Positions 31,378-44,621 are shown, counted from the first letter of the stretch. The stretch is DNA of 64,000 nt from Anadara kagoshimensis (GCA_021292105.1 CM037866.1:3394607-3458606), one strand, 5' to 3'. Translations and numbers: made by a program. The notes: generated from the letters alone by a model not told the origin.

Positions 31378-31472
31378 ATGAAAATAATAAATAAATAAGT
31401 AAATAAATGAATAAATGAATGATAAGTAAATAAATAAATGAAAATAAATAAATAAATAAATAAATAAATAAA
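31342..31472 (+). repeat. (AAAT)n microsatellite near the gene 5' end
   Basis: AAAT/AATG repeats ~90 bp upstream of exon 1's ATG. Confidence 0.95.
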
Positions 31473-31486
31473 GCATTGAATTGTTC

Positions 31487-31710
31487 ACCTGGTGTTGAGT
31501 GTAATGTGACTGGGTGAGTGGTATGCATGTCTGTGGTGTATTGACTCTGTGAGGAAACCCTAAGAGCACACTAGTACAGAGCAGACCATAAAAATGGCAC
31601 ATCACACACGCGCATGAACCTGTTCTTAGATTAATCCTTAGAGATAAATAAACTTGCTCTCATGGCAAAAAGCTAAAACATTGCTGATATGACACAAAAC
31701 AGCATTACAA
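31487..31710 (+). mobile_element. 5'-truncated family B SINE
   Basis: Forward partial copy: starts inside the body (CACCTGGTGTTGAGTGTAAT) and runs to ATTGCTGATATGACAC. The tRNA head is missing. It lies ~240 bp upstream of the gene's ATG, directly beyond an (AAAT)n tract. Confidence 0.72.
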
Positions 31711-32009
31711 CATCATCACCAACAACAACAACAACAACATATCAGAACCATATAGCACCATGCATCGTATATTTCAAATAAACATATCAAAATGTTATGC
31801 TGTAAATTAGAAAGTTCTGTCAACAACTTCATTTATGTTATATTTGTGTACTTTAAATAAATAAATAAATAAATATATAAATAAAGTATGGCTCTCAACA
31901 CTTGGATAAATAATGGTATTATTTGAAATTTATTAATTAATGCTGTACCACATGATCAACACCACTTAATGTTTTTGATGATACAACTTTTATAATGAGG
32001 CAGTCACAT

Positions 32010-32892
32010 GGTTGATGAATCGTGGATCACAGTCACATTTTCTAAATTATATAGGGATTATATCTATCTGTTCTGGGTGGCTGGTCTGATACCGATATCA
32101 GACTGGTGATACAGCTTTTCCGACCGGGCACATGCGGTTGGTGATGTGGATCACGTTATTTTAGCCGTATCAAAGCATACAGAAACTATGTACCAGTATT
32201 TACTTCAAAGTATTATGATAAGTGGCTTTGTTGTTTGGATTTTGGGGGGTGAGATTAATACAATAAAGTAAGGATTAAACATATGTGTATAAGATTAATC
32301 CATATAATCCTTAAAATAAGTCAAAATCCTTATATTAATCCTTGTCTGTAGCTCTGCATAGCCTTGTATAGGTCAACAGTATTGACCTGTCTGATTTACC
32401 TTTCATTAGCAATATTCATATAGGACAATCCACCCCATATGCAAGTGATTTGGTAGAAGAAACCTGAGTTTCTTAAGAGAAAACTACTGACATTTGGCAA
32501 GAAACTGACAAACATTCTGCTACAAGTAATTTAGTGGGGGATTCTGAAACCAAAGTTCCTTTAAAGAAAAACTTTGGCAAGAAATTGACAAACATTTCTG
32601 CTGGTTTGATGGAAGACACCAAAGTGCCAAGAAAAAAAACTACCAACCTTTGCCAAGTAACTGACAAACTTTTTCAAGTTATGATATGCATAAGGGAGAA
32701 TAAAACCTAGGCGATAGAGCTGGCACTGGGATTCATAAGCTGTTGTAAATAAATCATAAGCTAAGATTTGTAAATGTGGGATCCAAACCTAGGCAGTGTG
32801 AGAAACTGAGTCCATAAACAGGCATTTTATATAAGCAGTCACCAAGGCTTCTAAGAATTGGATCAATTGGCCATCAATGTTAGAAGAAAGAG

Positions 32893-32983
<91 letters not shown>

Positions 32984-33380
32984 AAGAGATTTATGATAGC
33001 AACTTTTTACATTTGAGTTAAGTTTTGTTTCAAGTTGTTCATTGACATGCTCCAAAATTCACTATTTTGCATTTCATTTTCAAAACATTTTCTGAGGGAG
33101 CATGCTTTCATCCCTCCTAACAGGGCACACCTTCAGTGCATGTTGACATTAACACACAAAAAATGCACCCTGTAAACAAAATTCATGCATACAGGACTGT
33201 AAGGTCATCTATTGATGCAGTGCAAATAAATTACTATTCAAAATTCAAATTATAATGAAGGATTAAGAAATATTTTTACAGGACTAAGAATCTATCCTTG
33301 AGTTTGAAATAAAAACCAAAATAAAAAACAGCTGTAGTGTTTATCAATCAAAAGCATATATATATACCATTATAATCTCT
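32010..33380. other. No gene seen (upstream flank)
   Basis: AT-rich sequence with a half family K repeat (~32365-32440), an internal duplication of 'ggcaagaaa.tgacaaacatt.tgct' around 32495-32660, and the (AG)n tract. No exon-like frame. Confidence 0.6.
32886..32988 (+). repeat. (AG)n microsatellite
   Basis: About 100 bp of AG repeats with a few GAAGA interruptions. Confidence 0.95.
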
Positions 33381-33606
33381 AACACTGACAACATTGACCT
33401 GTCTGCTTGACCTTCAATTTAAATATTTATTATGGGCCAGCACATTTATGTAGAGAGAATGCAGGTGCTTATTTCCTCTACATCACGGAAAAAATTGTTT
33501 ATGTCTTAACAGTGCATCCTAACACTCCCCAAACATTGGGTGGATCATCGTGAATGAATATTTCAAATAAAAGGTCAAGCGTACAGGTCAATGTTGTTTG
33601 CCTATA
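33381..33606. mobile_element. MITE, family K
   Basis: Inverted ends: ACATTGACCTGTCTGCTTGA with AATTTAAATATTTAT, and TTTCAAATAAAAGGTCAAG...ACAGGTCAATGTTGTTTGCC. About 225 bp, non-coding. Confidence 0.72.
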
Positions 33607-34742
33607 TATAATTATAATCCCAGTGTATCATTGTATATAGAGAATTCCTTGATTTCATCTTTTATATAAAATCAATCTAGTGTTTGAAATGATTGAAAAC
33701 TGACAGGAGATCTTGGAACAGGTATAAACACACCTGATTAACGAACTAGATACTGGTAACTAATTACAGTAGACTATCAGTACAGGTGTAAATCTTATCA
33801 CAAGGCGCAAGAAAACCAATTATATAACGAATTGATACATTCTGTGAAAAGAAAAGCTAGGAAATTTAATATTTATGATGAAAAACGATTTAGCTGATGT
33901 AATGGATTACCTGTAATTTACAGGTGAATTCGTTAGTGGTGTACCTGTGTTTTACCTATATATTACATGTATCTTTATTTCACCTGTGTATCAGATCACA
34001 TCTTATTGTAAATTCCTGTTGTGTTTATAACTGGCACTGGTATTAAGTCAACATTTTAATTTTATTTTTTAAGAAAATCTCAAAATCGTTGAGTTATTGA
34101 ATAAAATCTTACATTTCATTCAAGTTGATGTTGAGAATATATACTTATATCAAAGCATCACCAGCTATAATATGACTGTCTTTCAATCTTTTGTAAAAGG
34201 GGCCAGGTCGACAGGACCCATGTAATAGTGAAAATCATCAAATAGACAAAATTGTAAAAATTAGAAGAATGATTATTGTTACAAAACGCTAAAATAGACA
34301 ATTATCTCCCTTTCCTAAGATGTTTTGTCATGTTTTATATAACTTCCACGGTCATAGTGGATTGCCGGTATGTTTTGCAATTTGGCTTTTTAATTTCCGC
34401 AATTCTGAAAATATTCAGGTAATAGATAATATGACTGCGACAAAGAGTCCTCGCAAAAATTAGGCGTTAATAAATCTATCGCGAGAAAAAAGTAATCTAC
34501 AGTATACCAAGACCGATTCTTTCTATTTCACAGTATTTTTTTGGCAACTAACTAGCCATATCTTGGCCACTCGACAGCTCAGAGCTTTGACTCATTTTAA
34601 GTTAGTACAGCATTAAATTTTCGACAAGCCTATGCTGTACCTCAGTTTTGCTGCATGCTGTTTCCAGAAACATTCTTTTTTATAAATTAAAGATTACACA
34701 TAAAATTGCTAAAAAGAATGAAAAAACTTTAAGGACGGATAT

Positions 34743-34930
34743 TCAGTTGAACCTGCCTTACCAGTAAATGCCATCTCTATTTAAGGGCCACCTGCTTTTA
34801 TAGGCCAATAAAATTTTATCCAAATTGTTCTTTATTCATGTTATTTGAAGCTCTATATAACAGCCACCTGCTCATAAAACCCACTTTTACTGGTTCCTTC
34901 AGGTGGCCTTTATAGACGGATTTCACTGTT
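34743..34930 (+). mobile_element. MITE, family E
   Basis: Copy from TCAGTTGAACCTGCCTTACC to TATAGACGGATTTCACTG. Confidence 0.72.
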
Positions 34931-35254
34931 ACTCAAATAGGATCGGTCAAGAACCAGAAACACATTTTTTTGGTTTGGCCTTGAAGAATACCAACTGGTA
35001 TATATTACAAATATGTACTTCAGATTCTGTGACTTAATTAGAATTCCAATCATAATTACCCTGAACTGTGTTTAATATCGTACATTACACCTGACACTTA
35101 ATGATCAAATCAATACATCAACTACATGTGAATATCCATCAACTCATTCACAAAATACCATCATCATTATCGGAAAATCTCTCTCCAGGACCTCACATGA
35201 CTTTACCGGTAGATTATATTGGACATCAAATTTAAAAAATCGTTTCCATCAACC

Positions 35255-35605
35255 GTAAAGCCGCGGTGGCCTAATGGATAAGACGTCAGTCTACAAATCC
35301 AGGGTCTCTCACCACTGTAATTCGAGCACCTCTCAGACCACATGTGGGAAAGTGAATTTTCCTTGCTGTTGGCCTTTACTGTTTCACCTGGTATCAGTAT
35401 AATGTGACTGGGGGAGTGGTACGCTTGTCTGCGTCGTACTGACTCGGTGAGCTTGGTGAGTCGCCCCGAGTGTGTGCTGGTACAAGGTAGACCATAAAAT
35501 ACACTCACACTTCACATGCATACACAAACTTGTTCATAGATTTATCCATAGAAATTAATAAAATAGTTCTCATCGTGAATAGCTGAAAATTTAACCAACC
35601 AAACC
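35255..35605 (+). mobile_element. tRNA-derived SINE, family B
   Basis: Forward copy with head GCGGTGGCCTAATGGATAAG and an AACCAACCAAACC tail. Flanked by a 17-bp direct repeat AATCGTTTCCATCAACC (35238-35254 and 35606-35622). Confidence 0.9.
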
Positions 35606-35984
35606 AATCGTTTCCATCAACCATCAACTTCTTAAAAAAATACCATAATCATTATCGGAAAATCTCTAGGGGACCTGACATGACTTTACCTGTGGATTAT
35701 ATTTGACATCACATTCAACACATCATATTCATCAACTTCGGGTGTATATTAATCAAGTCATTCAAAAAATACCAGCATCATTATGGGAACACCTCACATA
35801 CCTTTAAAAATACCCTCACCATCATCAGAAAATCTCCCTCTCAGGGACCTGACATGACTTTACCTGGGGATTATATTGGACATAACATTTAACACATATA
35901 CAGTCGGCAATAATTTCGTATTATTGTCAGAAATATACTATAATTGTCTAAATTTCCTGCAAGTTAAAATTTGAAATTTCTCAA

Positions 35985-36180
35985 AAACTAAGGTATACTC
36001 CCTCATGCAAAGTATGTCCTTGGCTTAATTTGGTGAAATATATTTTGGTCCTTTTGGTAGCTTTTCAACATCTTAAAATAATTTTGGTTTCATAAATTTG
36101 GTCCAAGCACTACTGATGAGGAATTGTATTCCAAAACGGTCGTCTAGTGCTGAAAAATTAAAACTGGTATAATATGTAAT
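35985..36180 (+). repeat. Interspersed repeat, family L
   Basis: Shares CCCTCATGCAAAGTATGTCC, TTGGTGAAATATATTTTGGT and CGGTCGTCTAGTGCTGAAAA with the reverse copy at 54538-54735. Confidence 0.62.
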
Positions 36181-36516
36181 ACATCAATATATTAAAAAAA
36201 ATACCATCATCATCATCATCGGAAAATCTCTCCCAGGGACTTTATCTGAGGATTATAATTATTGTTGGACAACCAATTGAACACGTCATATCCATCAACT
36301 CATTAAAAAACACAGTAATTATCATCAGAAAATCTCTCAAGACCTGACATGAATTAAAAAAAAATACGATCAATTTTATTTGAAATTCTTGTTGGTATCC
36401 TACAAGACATTACCTTAATTGGGATAAAATTGGACATCACATTCAACACAACATATCCATAAACTCACTCATCCAAAAAAACCACCATCATCATTATCAG
36501 CAAAGATTTGGGGAGC

Positions 36517-36785
36517 TGAGTTGAGTTGAGTAATGGTATTTAACGTCCCAGTCAAGAATATTTTACTTATATCGAGACGTCGCCAGCTATAGGCGAAGGT
36601 GCAGCAATTTTGCCTATGCCTTGCACTGATGGCATTATACAGCAGGGTTATTTATCGTGTCAAACCCACCATGACACAGGACCTCATTTATTTTAAGTTC
36701 CCATCCGAAAAAAACGTGCCAAGTTGCTTAGCGAAAGAACAGTCACTACCCACTTTTAGGTCTTGGGTCAGACCCGGCCTGTGGT
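36517..36785 (-). mobile_element. tRNA-derived SINE, family A (truncated)
   Basis: Reverse copy with a GAGTTGAGTTGAG tail and body up to GGGTCAGACCCGGCC; the tRNA head is missing. Confidence 0.75.
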
Positions 36786-36944
36786 GATTTGGGGAGCTGA
36801 TCATTGCCTTTCAAAATATACCATTATCTTTATCAGAAAAACTCAAGGAACAGGCATGAGTCTACCTGAGGATCATACTGGACATCAAATTTAACACATT
36901 ATTTACAGAACATATAATGTTTATTAATCAAAAACAAACATATT

Positions 36945-37260
36945 AATCCATGTCCGAATCGCAATCCAGAAGCAAAGTAAAAACAAACATACTAATCCAT
37001 GTCCGAATCAATCACAATCCAGAAGCAAAGTAAAAACTTTGGAACTGACAAGTTAGATTAAACATGTGAACTTCCAACAGGGAAGTGAGGCCGTGTGCTG
37101 GGGAAGGGTAAAAACATACTGTTCAGCTAGCTACACCCGCCACATGCGTAATCAAAATTGGTGAAAGGAACGTGGAACTATATACACAGACATCAACAAT
37201 ATCAACAATACTGTGATGATGGCCATAAAACCTTTTAAGGGCCCTGATAAGCCAACAGTT
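36945..37260 (+). repeat. Interspersed repeat, family I
   Basis: Contains CATGTCCGAATCACAATCCAG-like sequence twice (36950 and 37000), GGAAGTGAGGCCGTGTGCT, GCTAGCTACACCCGCCACAT and GGCCATAAAACCTTTTAAGG. Non-coding. Confidence 0.62.
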
Positions 37261-37633
37261 TATTTGAAATAGTGACTGTTTCCAGCGCTGAGTTTAGTAG
37301 TTGTTAAAAAAACTGTTACAAAATTTTTGTTGCAGACAGAGGGAAACAGTAAACCAGTATACCCCCCCCCCCCCACTTCTCCCATCGCTAGGCACAACCT
37401 CATAATACCTCATAACAAAACACTTTATTTTGCAATATAATGAAACTATCTAACAAGATTTGATATCTTCTCATTGTAGTGTGTATAAAGAGGACATTAT
37501 TGGAATATTATGTTTCCATGGTAACCTATTATATAAAATTATGTACACCTTTTATTTTCATTGATCAGAAATATTGTCACTGTTAATGCCGAGTTACGTA
37601 TAAAGTGTAATGTGTAATTTTATATGTATAAAA

Positions 37634-38038
37634 CACATCTCTTTCTCTCCCTCTCTTTCTCTCTCTCTCTCTCTCTTGGAGCTTAATAATGCTCAACCAA
37701 TGGTTCCAGTACAGAACAACAGGTATGAATCTCTCTCTCTCTCTCTCTCTCTCTCATTGAGTTTTAATGCCCAATCACTGGTTCCAATACTGAACAACCA
37801 GAAAATTTCTTCTCTCTCTCTCTCTCTCTACTGGTTCAAATACCAAACAAGAACTCTCTCTCTCTCTCTCTCTTCCTCTCCGAGTTTTAATGCTCAATCC
37901 CTTGTTCCAATACCAAACATCAGGTACTATCTTTCTCTTTCTCTCTCTTTCTCTCTGTGTAGGGCAAAATTAGGTCTGCTCTCTCTCTCTTGACTATTTT
38001 GTCCAAAATAGACTGTCTGCTCTCTCTCTCTCTCTTTC
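37634..38038 (+). repeat. Interrupted (CT)n islands
   Basis: Six or more CT tracts separated by repeated ~40-bp spacers containing 'tttaatgctcaatc.(c)tggttccaataccaaac'. The array is a degenerate tandem repeat with CT expansions in each unit. The Ser-Leu ORF across it is spurious. Confidence 0.85.
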
Positions 38039-38749
38039 AGGCTACTTGGAGTCAATATTAGGTTTCTATTCCAATGAAAAATATTATGTTTTTTAAAACC
38101 AAAAAACTTATACATGTCCAATTTATGACTTGTGTTTAAAAATTTTGAAATTGCGAAACCAACATTTTTTACTTTGAAATCTGTGTGTTATTTAGATCTA
38201 AATCAGGTTTCAGAGGTTCCGAATCAAGAGTTTAAAGATCACGGACGGAAAGACAGATGGACGGACAGACAAAAGGAAGGATGTATGGACGGAAACTGGA
38301 ATTTAATATCCCCCTGGCCTCTTTCTTCAATATAGTTTCCAAATGAAAAATTTGGTGAATTAAATTATGATAGCCAAGATATGAAGAAGAATCTTAACTG
38401 CGATGTAAGACTCCACTATGGCACTCTAATCTAGAATTACATTCAGGGCCAGGTGCTAAAAGCTGTTACACAACCCCAACATTTTTGACATTTTAGTATA
38501 AATAGGACACCTATCAATATAATAAATTTAATAAACGATATAGAAATGCTATGTTTCATTGTCGCAACAACATTCCTCATCAGTAGACTGCTCAGACCAA
38601 AATTTTGGAAATTTGAAGGTAGGTTTGTAATATCTCATATTTATATTCACTGACTGTCCAATTTCTGTGGTGCTAGCTCTAATCATTTTGTGTGGGTGAT
38701 AAATTCATGATTTTTGGTTAATGTTGAAGGTACCAGGACCTGGTTTCTT

Positions 38750-38995
38750 ATCATTCAGTGTTTTCCCTAACTTAAATTTAGCAAATTTTGGTAATCTCTT
38801 TATGGAACTACTGATGAGTATTTATGTACCATCTAAATGCAAATGTTTTAATCTAGTCTAGAAGTAATCTTAAAAAATTACACCTTAAATTCTGCAATAT
38901 CTTGAAAACGAACAAAATTACAAAGATTTGAAATTTTGCAAGATTTACGTGAAAGAAAAATCTAAGCTGAGGAATGATTGTGAAACTGGGGCCTG
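38750..38995. mobile_element. MITE-like repeat, family J
   Basis: Second copy of the 25500 repeat; the left end is altered, the right end CTAAGCTGAGGAATGATTGT is preserved. Confidence 0.65.
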
Positions 38996-39117
38996 TATTT
39001 TGTTGCCATGTAAATTCAAGAGTCAGGATGTCCATCGAAACTGAAAATTGGGACACTATAAAAAATCATGATTTCACATGTATATATTGTTAATTTATCT
39101 CTCTTTTTGTCACTTAC

Positions 39118-39445
39118 CCACTGCAGTAGCTCAGTTGGTAGAGTGCTTGCTCCATAAGTGGGAGGTTGTGGGTTGTTGGGCCCCTCTGACCCAAGAATTG
39201 AAAAAGGGTAGTGACTTCTCTTTCACCAAGCACTCAGCATTACGAGCTGAAAGTCACAGTTCTTTTGGATGGGAACTTAAAATAGACGAGATCCCGTGTC
39301 ACGGTGTGCTTGGCACGATAAAGAACTCTGCTGTCTAATGCCATCAGCACAACCCACAGGCAAAATTTCTGCACCTTTCCCTATACCTGGCAACGTCTCA
39401 ATATAAGTGAACGGAACTGGAATGTTAAACAACACTTTTTTTACT
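39118..39445 (+). mobile_element. tRNA-derived SINE, family A
   Basis: Head GCAGTAGCTCAGTTGGTAGA, then a degenerate B-box region, body with CACCAAGCACTCAGCATTAC and a decayed 3' end. Old copy. Confidence 0.75.
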
Positions 39446-39569
39446 TGTTCTGTTGTCTTAATATTTAGTCTTTGGCTACTATGGTTATTATAAGCATGTT
39501 AAAGTTTTGGGTGAAAAAAAAAAAAGATTTTTCTTCAAAAGTATGTAGAAATTAACTACTGTAAGAGTG

Positions 39570-40609
39570 TTAATTTTTGGAGGTTGAAATTTTCCCTTTC
39601 TTGCAAACTGAAATTTAAAAAATCCTGAAAATTTTAGTCTCAAAAATAAGGGCAAGTCATATTTCATATGTCAGAGATGCCAAATATTGGTGAAAAATAA
39701 TCTGTCTATAAAAGATTCAACAAAAAATACAATATTTTAGCCACCTTTCTGATATTTCGAGATAATTTTCAGTTGATATATCGATATTCAAATTCTCAAC
39801 AATGACAGCATACATTATATACCTTTAGATGAAAGAAACATTATTTAAAAAGTGATATAAAAGATTTATTTAATTCATTGTAAAATCTTTTGAATACAAT
39901 TTTTTTTCTTAAAGTACTAAGGGCTAAATATCCTTGATTGTGACCTTTTTCAAAAAGTAGTTTCTTTTTTTTACAAAATTAAAAAACTTTTATACCCACA
40001 TACACCCACATGCTTTGGTTTAGTTCAGTTGTTCAGTGTACCTAGTAGATTTTTTAAATTTCATTTTAAAGTACTACTGTTATTTTTGGAGGTTGAAATT
40101 TTCCCTATTTTTGCAAATTGAAATAAAAAAAAAAGTCTTGAAAATTTCGAAAAAATCTCGAATCTCGAAAATAAGGGCAAGTCATATTTTATATCTCAGA
40201 GATGCCAAATATTGGTGAAAAATAATCTGTCTATAAAAGATTCAACAAAGTATTTAACTATTTTAGCCACTTTTCCCGATATCTCGATATAATTTTCAGT
40301 TGATATATCGATATTCAAATTCTCAACAATTACAGCATACATAATATACCTTTAGATGAAAGAAACATTATTTAAAAAAGTGATATAAAAGATTTATTTA
40401 ATTCATTGTAAAATCTTTTGAATACAATTTTTTTTTCTTAAAGTACTAAGGGCTAAATATCCTTGATTTTGACCTTTTTCAAAAGGTAATTTCTTTTCTT
40501 TTACAAAATCAAAAAACTTTTATACCCACATACACCCACATGCTCCCGTTTAGTTCAATTGTTCAGTGTACCTAGAAGATTTTTTAAAATTCATTTTTTA
40601 AAGTACTAC
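39570..40609 (+). repeat. ~510-bp tandem direct duplication
   Basis: 39571-40078 and 40081-40609 match almost throughout, both starting TTTTTGGAGGTTGAAATTTT and ending TTCAGTGTACCTAG...AAAGTACTACT. Small indels and substitutions only. Non-coding. Confidence 0.88.
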
Positions 40610-41359
40610 TTGCTAAATGACCTTGACCTTTTTTTAAATGTAAATTTTTTTATACAAAATTAGCTTACTTATTATACCTACATATGTATAATACACCTAC
40701 ATGTTACTTATAGCTCAATAGTAAATGTTGACTTTTTTGTAAGCGGTATTTGTGTAAGATATTTGCCCGATATAATACCCTCTGCTAGTAAAGGAGTGAA
40801 CATTTAAACCATGTAGTGAAACACATCAAAAACCGCTAGCAACCATCGACCTAGAATTATGGACAAATATTTCAACCTATATGACATTGTGTGATTTGTA
40901 AATTAAGGGTTCTCAATCAAATATTTGAGATAGAAATGTACTTCAGAGTACAGCTAGGTTATAATGGGAAAATAATCAATTTAAAATTCCAAGACAAAAA
41001 TGTGTGTGTGTGTGTGGGGGGGGTAGGTGGGTGGTTGGTTGTTAAGAACCTTTTTATATATGACTGCCTGTTGTTATAAGAAAAAATATTAGCTGTAGAA
41101 GAACTTCACGGTTTTGACCTACTAAACTATTTCAAGTTTAAAATTTTTCACGATTCCGACTGCATGGAAAGTGTACCAAGGGAACAATGAAATTTTAGCT
41201 GAGAATATTATAGCGGTAAAACAGTCACCGTGAAAATTGTGAATATTATTTCCCTGTGAATGTTTCTTCTTATATAGTAAATACATTTCTATTTTTGATT
41301 AAAAGCGGAAATATTTAGATTTCATCTCGGCCGGTTTTAATGAAAAAATTTAATTTAAG

Positions 41360-41600
41360 ATCCCAAGAAATATGGCGGGGGGGGGGGGGGGGGGGTCGGT
41401 TGTTAAGAGCCCTAACCCCAGTTTCACAATTATTTTTTAACAAAATTATACTATAGAGTACATCTGAGTTTAAATGAAAAATTTCTATTTAAAATCCCAA
41501 GAAATATGGGGAGGGGGGGGGGGGGGGGTTCGGTTGTTAAGAGCCCTGGCACCAGTTTCACAATCATTTTTTAACAAAGATTTTCATTTAACTTTAATCA
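41360..41600 (+). repeat. Duplicated poly-G-containing unit
   Basis: Two copies of 'atcccaagaaatatgg...(G)n...tcggttgttaagagccct...ccagtttcacaat' at ~41360-41450 and ~41500-41600. A relative lies at ~40985-41050. The unit appears to have been copied with its G tract. Confidence 0.75.
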
Positions 41601-41719
41601 ATCAAAATTTGAGATCTGAATAGTTTTGTTCGTTTTTGTATTATTAATGGATTTAAGGTGTCATTTTGAAGATTACTCCAAGCCTGTTATTCTAATTTGG
41701 TTGATTTTTTCTTTTATAG

Positions 41720-42055
41720 AACATACTTATCCATGTCTGAATCACAATTCAGGAGCAACTTTGGAACTGACAAGTCATGTTAGACACATGAACTTCCACA
41801 AGGGAAGTGAGGCCGGGTGCTCCAGAAGGATAAGCACCTCCTGTTTAGCTAGCTATACCCGCCATGTGTGTAATCAAAATTGTGTGAAAGGAACTTGGAA
41901 CTATGGGATGTCAAATATATCCAGGGCAATTCTGAACACAGAGACATCAAACTTATTAGCAATACTGTGATGACGGCCATAAAACTTTTTGAGGGCCTTG
42001 ATAAGCCTAGGCTTGCAATAACTCTGAGTAAACCATATAATATGGCCAAAGGTTG
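41720..42055 (+). repeat. Interspersed repeat, family I
   Basis: Best copy: GTCTGAATCACAATTCAGGA, GGAAGTGAGGCCGGGTGCTC, CTAGCTATACCCGCCATGTG, then GGCCATAAAACTTTTTGAGG. Confidence 0.65.
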
Positions 42056-42095
42056 CAACATTTAAGTTAAGAAATATCTTAGTTTGTTAATTAAG

Positions 42096-42415
42096 TTGTT
42101 GTTGAATGTTGCTTAATGTCACATCAGCAATTTTTCAGCTATTTGTGACAAGAACTACTTTATTAATCTCTATGGATTAATCTATGAACAAGTTCATGTA
42201 TGCATGTGAAGTATGAGTGTGTTTTATGGTCTGCCTTGTACTAGCGCACACTCAGCAATTTTAAGGTGCTAGCTCACCAAGTCAGTACGCCGCCTTCAAG
42301 CGTACCACTTCCCCAGTCACATTTTACTGACACTGGTCGAACCAGTAAAGGCCAACAACAAGGAAAATTGAGAGACCCTGGATTTGAAGACAGACATCTT
42401 ATCCATTAATCCACT
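42096..42415 (-). mobile_element. tRNA-derived SINE, family B
   Basis: Reverse copy with part of the body deleted near the head. Flanked by a 10-bp direct repeat GTTAATTAAG (42086-42095 and 42416-42425). It interrupts a family J repeat that resumes at 42426. Confidence 0.87.
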
Positions 42416-42530
42416 GTTAATTAAGGAATGAATGTGAAACTGGAGCCTGTTGTATGACCATCTATGTTTCTATATTTAAAGTCAAAAGCTGAAAATCTCA
42501 AATGACTACTCACTCACTAATTTTAGAGCA

Positions 42531-42710
42531 ACGGGTTTCCCTGCTGCACATAATCAATACCTCTTAATGTTTTTGAAGAACATTTTGGAAAACGATAAAG
42601 TCACAAGTTTTTATGGGAAAACGTCATGTTGTGCGATTCCATATCCATTGGAAATAGGTATTCCGCACAAATGCTAGAGGATATCTCGTGGTACAGCGAC
42701 GAACCTCATT
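42531..42710. mobile_element. MITE, family F (decayed)
   Basis: Matches the family but the left terminus is mutated (CGGGTTTCCCTGCTGCACAT); the right end is GTGGTACAGCGACGAACC. Confidence 0.65.
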
Positions 42711-44265
42711 CTTTCAAGAAGTAAACTATTTTTTTTACCAAATTTGTGAGAAAAAAATCTTTAAAAAGGACTCATATACATGTATATTTTAACAAATTTT
42801 GGAAATTTGGCTACCAGTACATATAATTTTAAACTTGTGGAAACGTAGATATGACAAGGGCGATGTGTTGCTGTGATGTACACAGTTTACGACATTGTCT
42901 AATTTCTCTCTACAAAGTATTGTAAAAAGAGTGAAGTGCAAAATTTTTATCATAGTTTTATATATATTACAATGAATTCTTTCCGTCTGGGAGTTCTTTT
43001 CAAAAGGAATAAATTCCCATGCAAATCCTCTAGTGTTTTCTTTCCTTGGAATGAATGCGCTAGTAACTTTATTCCAACGGATTACTATGTATTGTGAAAT
43101 CATATATTTTAGCTGTTTCCACTTTTCATAGTTTTTTAAAAAAAATAATAGCATTTTGTGGGATATGAATTTGTGGTTTGTGGTTACCTTGGGAAGTTAG
43201 TTGGCATTATATAACGTTTCAGTCACAGGTAAATTCAAGACTGACATTGTACTGAAATAACCAGTAACGGCCTACAACTGAAAAAATCCCTTTTTCACTT
43301 GCAGAGTCGCAGTTTACCAATGTCGAACAAATGCCTTAACAAATATAAAACCAAAAATAACCGTTCCCTCCCAAAACATGTAAAGACATCTCAGGTGATC
43401 ATAAACAGTAAAATCGCATCGGAGAACCGGTGTTGCAACACTACTTTAGACCCTTACTCAACTGAGACCATATCCTTTGTCTTGGTTTAGCATTCTACTG
43501 ATTATCTCAAAAGTCAATATGATGTGACAATGTGTTTTGGAGTGGAATGTAGTGTGGTGATGAAGTTTTATACCCCAGACAAAATTCTTACACTTATAAT
43601 TAGGCAATGTGTTTTGGAGTGGAATGGAATTGTGTAATGGTATTTTATGCCCAAGCCAATATTTTTTCACTTATCAAGAGGAGTTTTTCAATAACAGCCA
43701 AGATTCTTTTATGATGGCCAGTTCAATAGTGGTGGAGGAACCTGGAGTGACCAGCAAAAATTAACAATCTTCAGATGACAATCTTTCTTAAACTATTATC
43801 TGTCCCAAGTAGGATTCAAACCTAAGACACTGAGAGGCACAGTGATCAATATAAGTGTGTGTGTTAGACCATTCAGCCACTGAGGTTCTTACAATGTGGT
43901 CCGAGTTGTCAATGTAGATCAGTGTCCAAGTGCACTTTAAACTGTTATAAATTGTAACAAGACCTAATAAAAACATTTTTTTTAATTGTAGGGAAAAACT
44001 ATTTTTTTTTTAGAAAAATGTATTTTTTAAGATAAAAACACTATTTTAGCTGATAAACATTCATCTTTAGCAAAATGTTTTGAACACTTTAATCTTTTGA
44101 GTTTCAATCTGTAATATCGATAATTAGTTTTAAATACAGATTAATGTGCTAACAAATTTGTCTAATTTCCTCAACATGGAATAATTATATCAACAACAGG
44201 CACAGACATATTATCTCATACATCAAAGGGAAATATTATCATCATTGTTTTGCTCTTGTTACATA
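42711..44265. other. No gene seen
   Basis: Contains a 121-codon minus frame (42789-43154) without recognisable domain. Also a short duplicated segment TGTGTTTTGGAGTGGAATG (~43530, ~43607) and a tRNA-like remnant on the minus strand at ~43800-43885 (GTGGCTGAATGGTCTAACAC, GGTTTGAATCCTACT). Confidence 0.5.
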
Positions 44266-44278
44266 ATCATTATTATTA

Positions 44279-44567
44279 AAAGTTAAAGTCTGTCCCGTTA
44301 GGCCCATCAGGCCGGAGCTTATCCCGGTTTCGGTGGCGTTAAGCGACTGAGATTACAAGACTCTCCCCTGAATGGGACGCCGGTCCACCACAGGATTAAC
44401 CCCTAGCATTTTGCTGGTACTCATTTATTTTTCAGCTGAGTGAACTGGAACAACGTGAAATTAAGTGTCTTGCTCAAGGACACAACACATAGCCCGGTCC
44501 AGGGATTGAACCCATGACCTTCGAATCATGAGTCCAACGCCTTAACCACTAGGCCACATGCTTCCAC
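44279..44567 (-). mobile_element. tRNA-derived SINE, family C (copy 2)
   Basis: Same element as 21923-22215 in reverse, ending in the tRNA-like head at ~44520-44567. It is flanked by a 13-bp direct repeat ATCATTATTATTA (44266-44278 and 44568-44580), the expected mark of LINE-mediated insertion. Confidence 0.85.
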
Positions 44568-44575
44568 ATCATTAT

Positions 44576-44585
44576 TATTACATTA

Positions 44586-44621
<36 letters not shown>

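Noticed and set aside
31291..31605. Minus-strand ORF with poly-Tyr/Leu/Phe stretch upstream of the gene
   Set aside because: Translation of the (AAAT)n tract plus SINE sequence. It could mimic a membrane segment but has no support.
37610..37993. 127-codon Ser-Leu-rich ORF
   Set aside because: A by-product of CT repeats, which are open in most frames.
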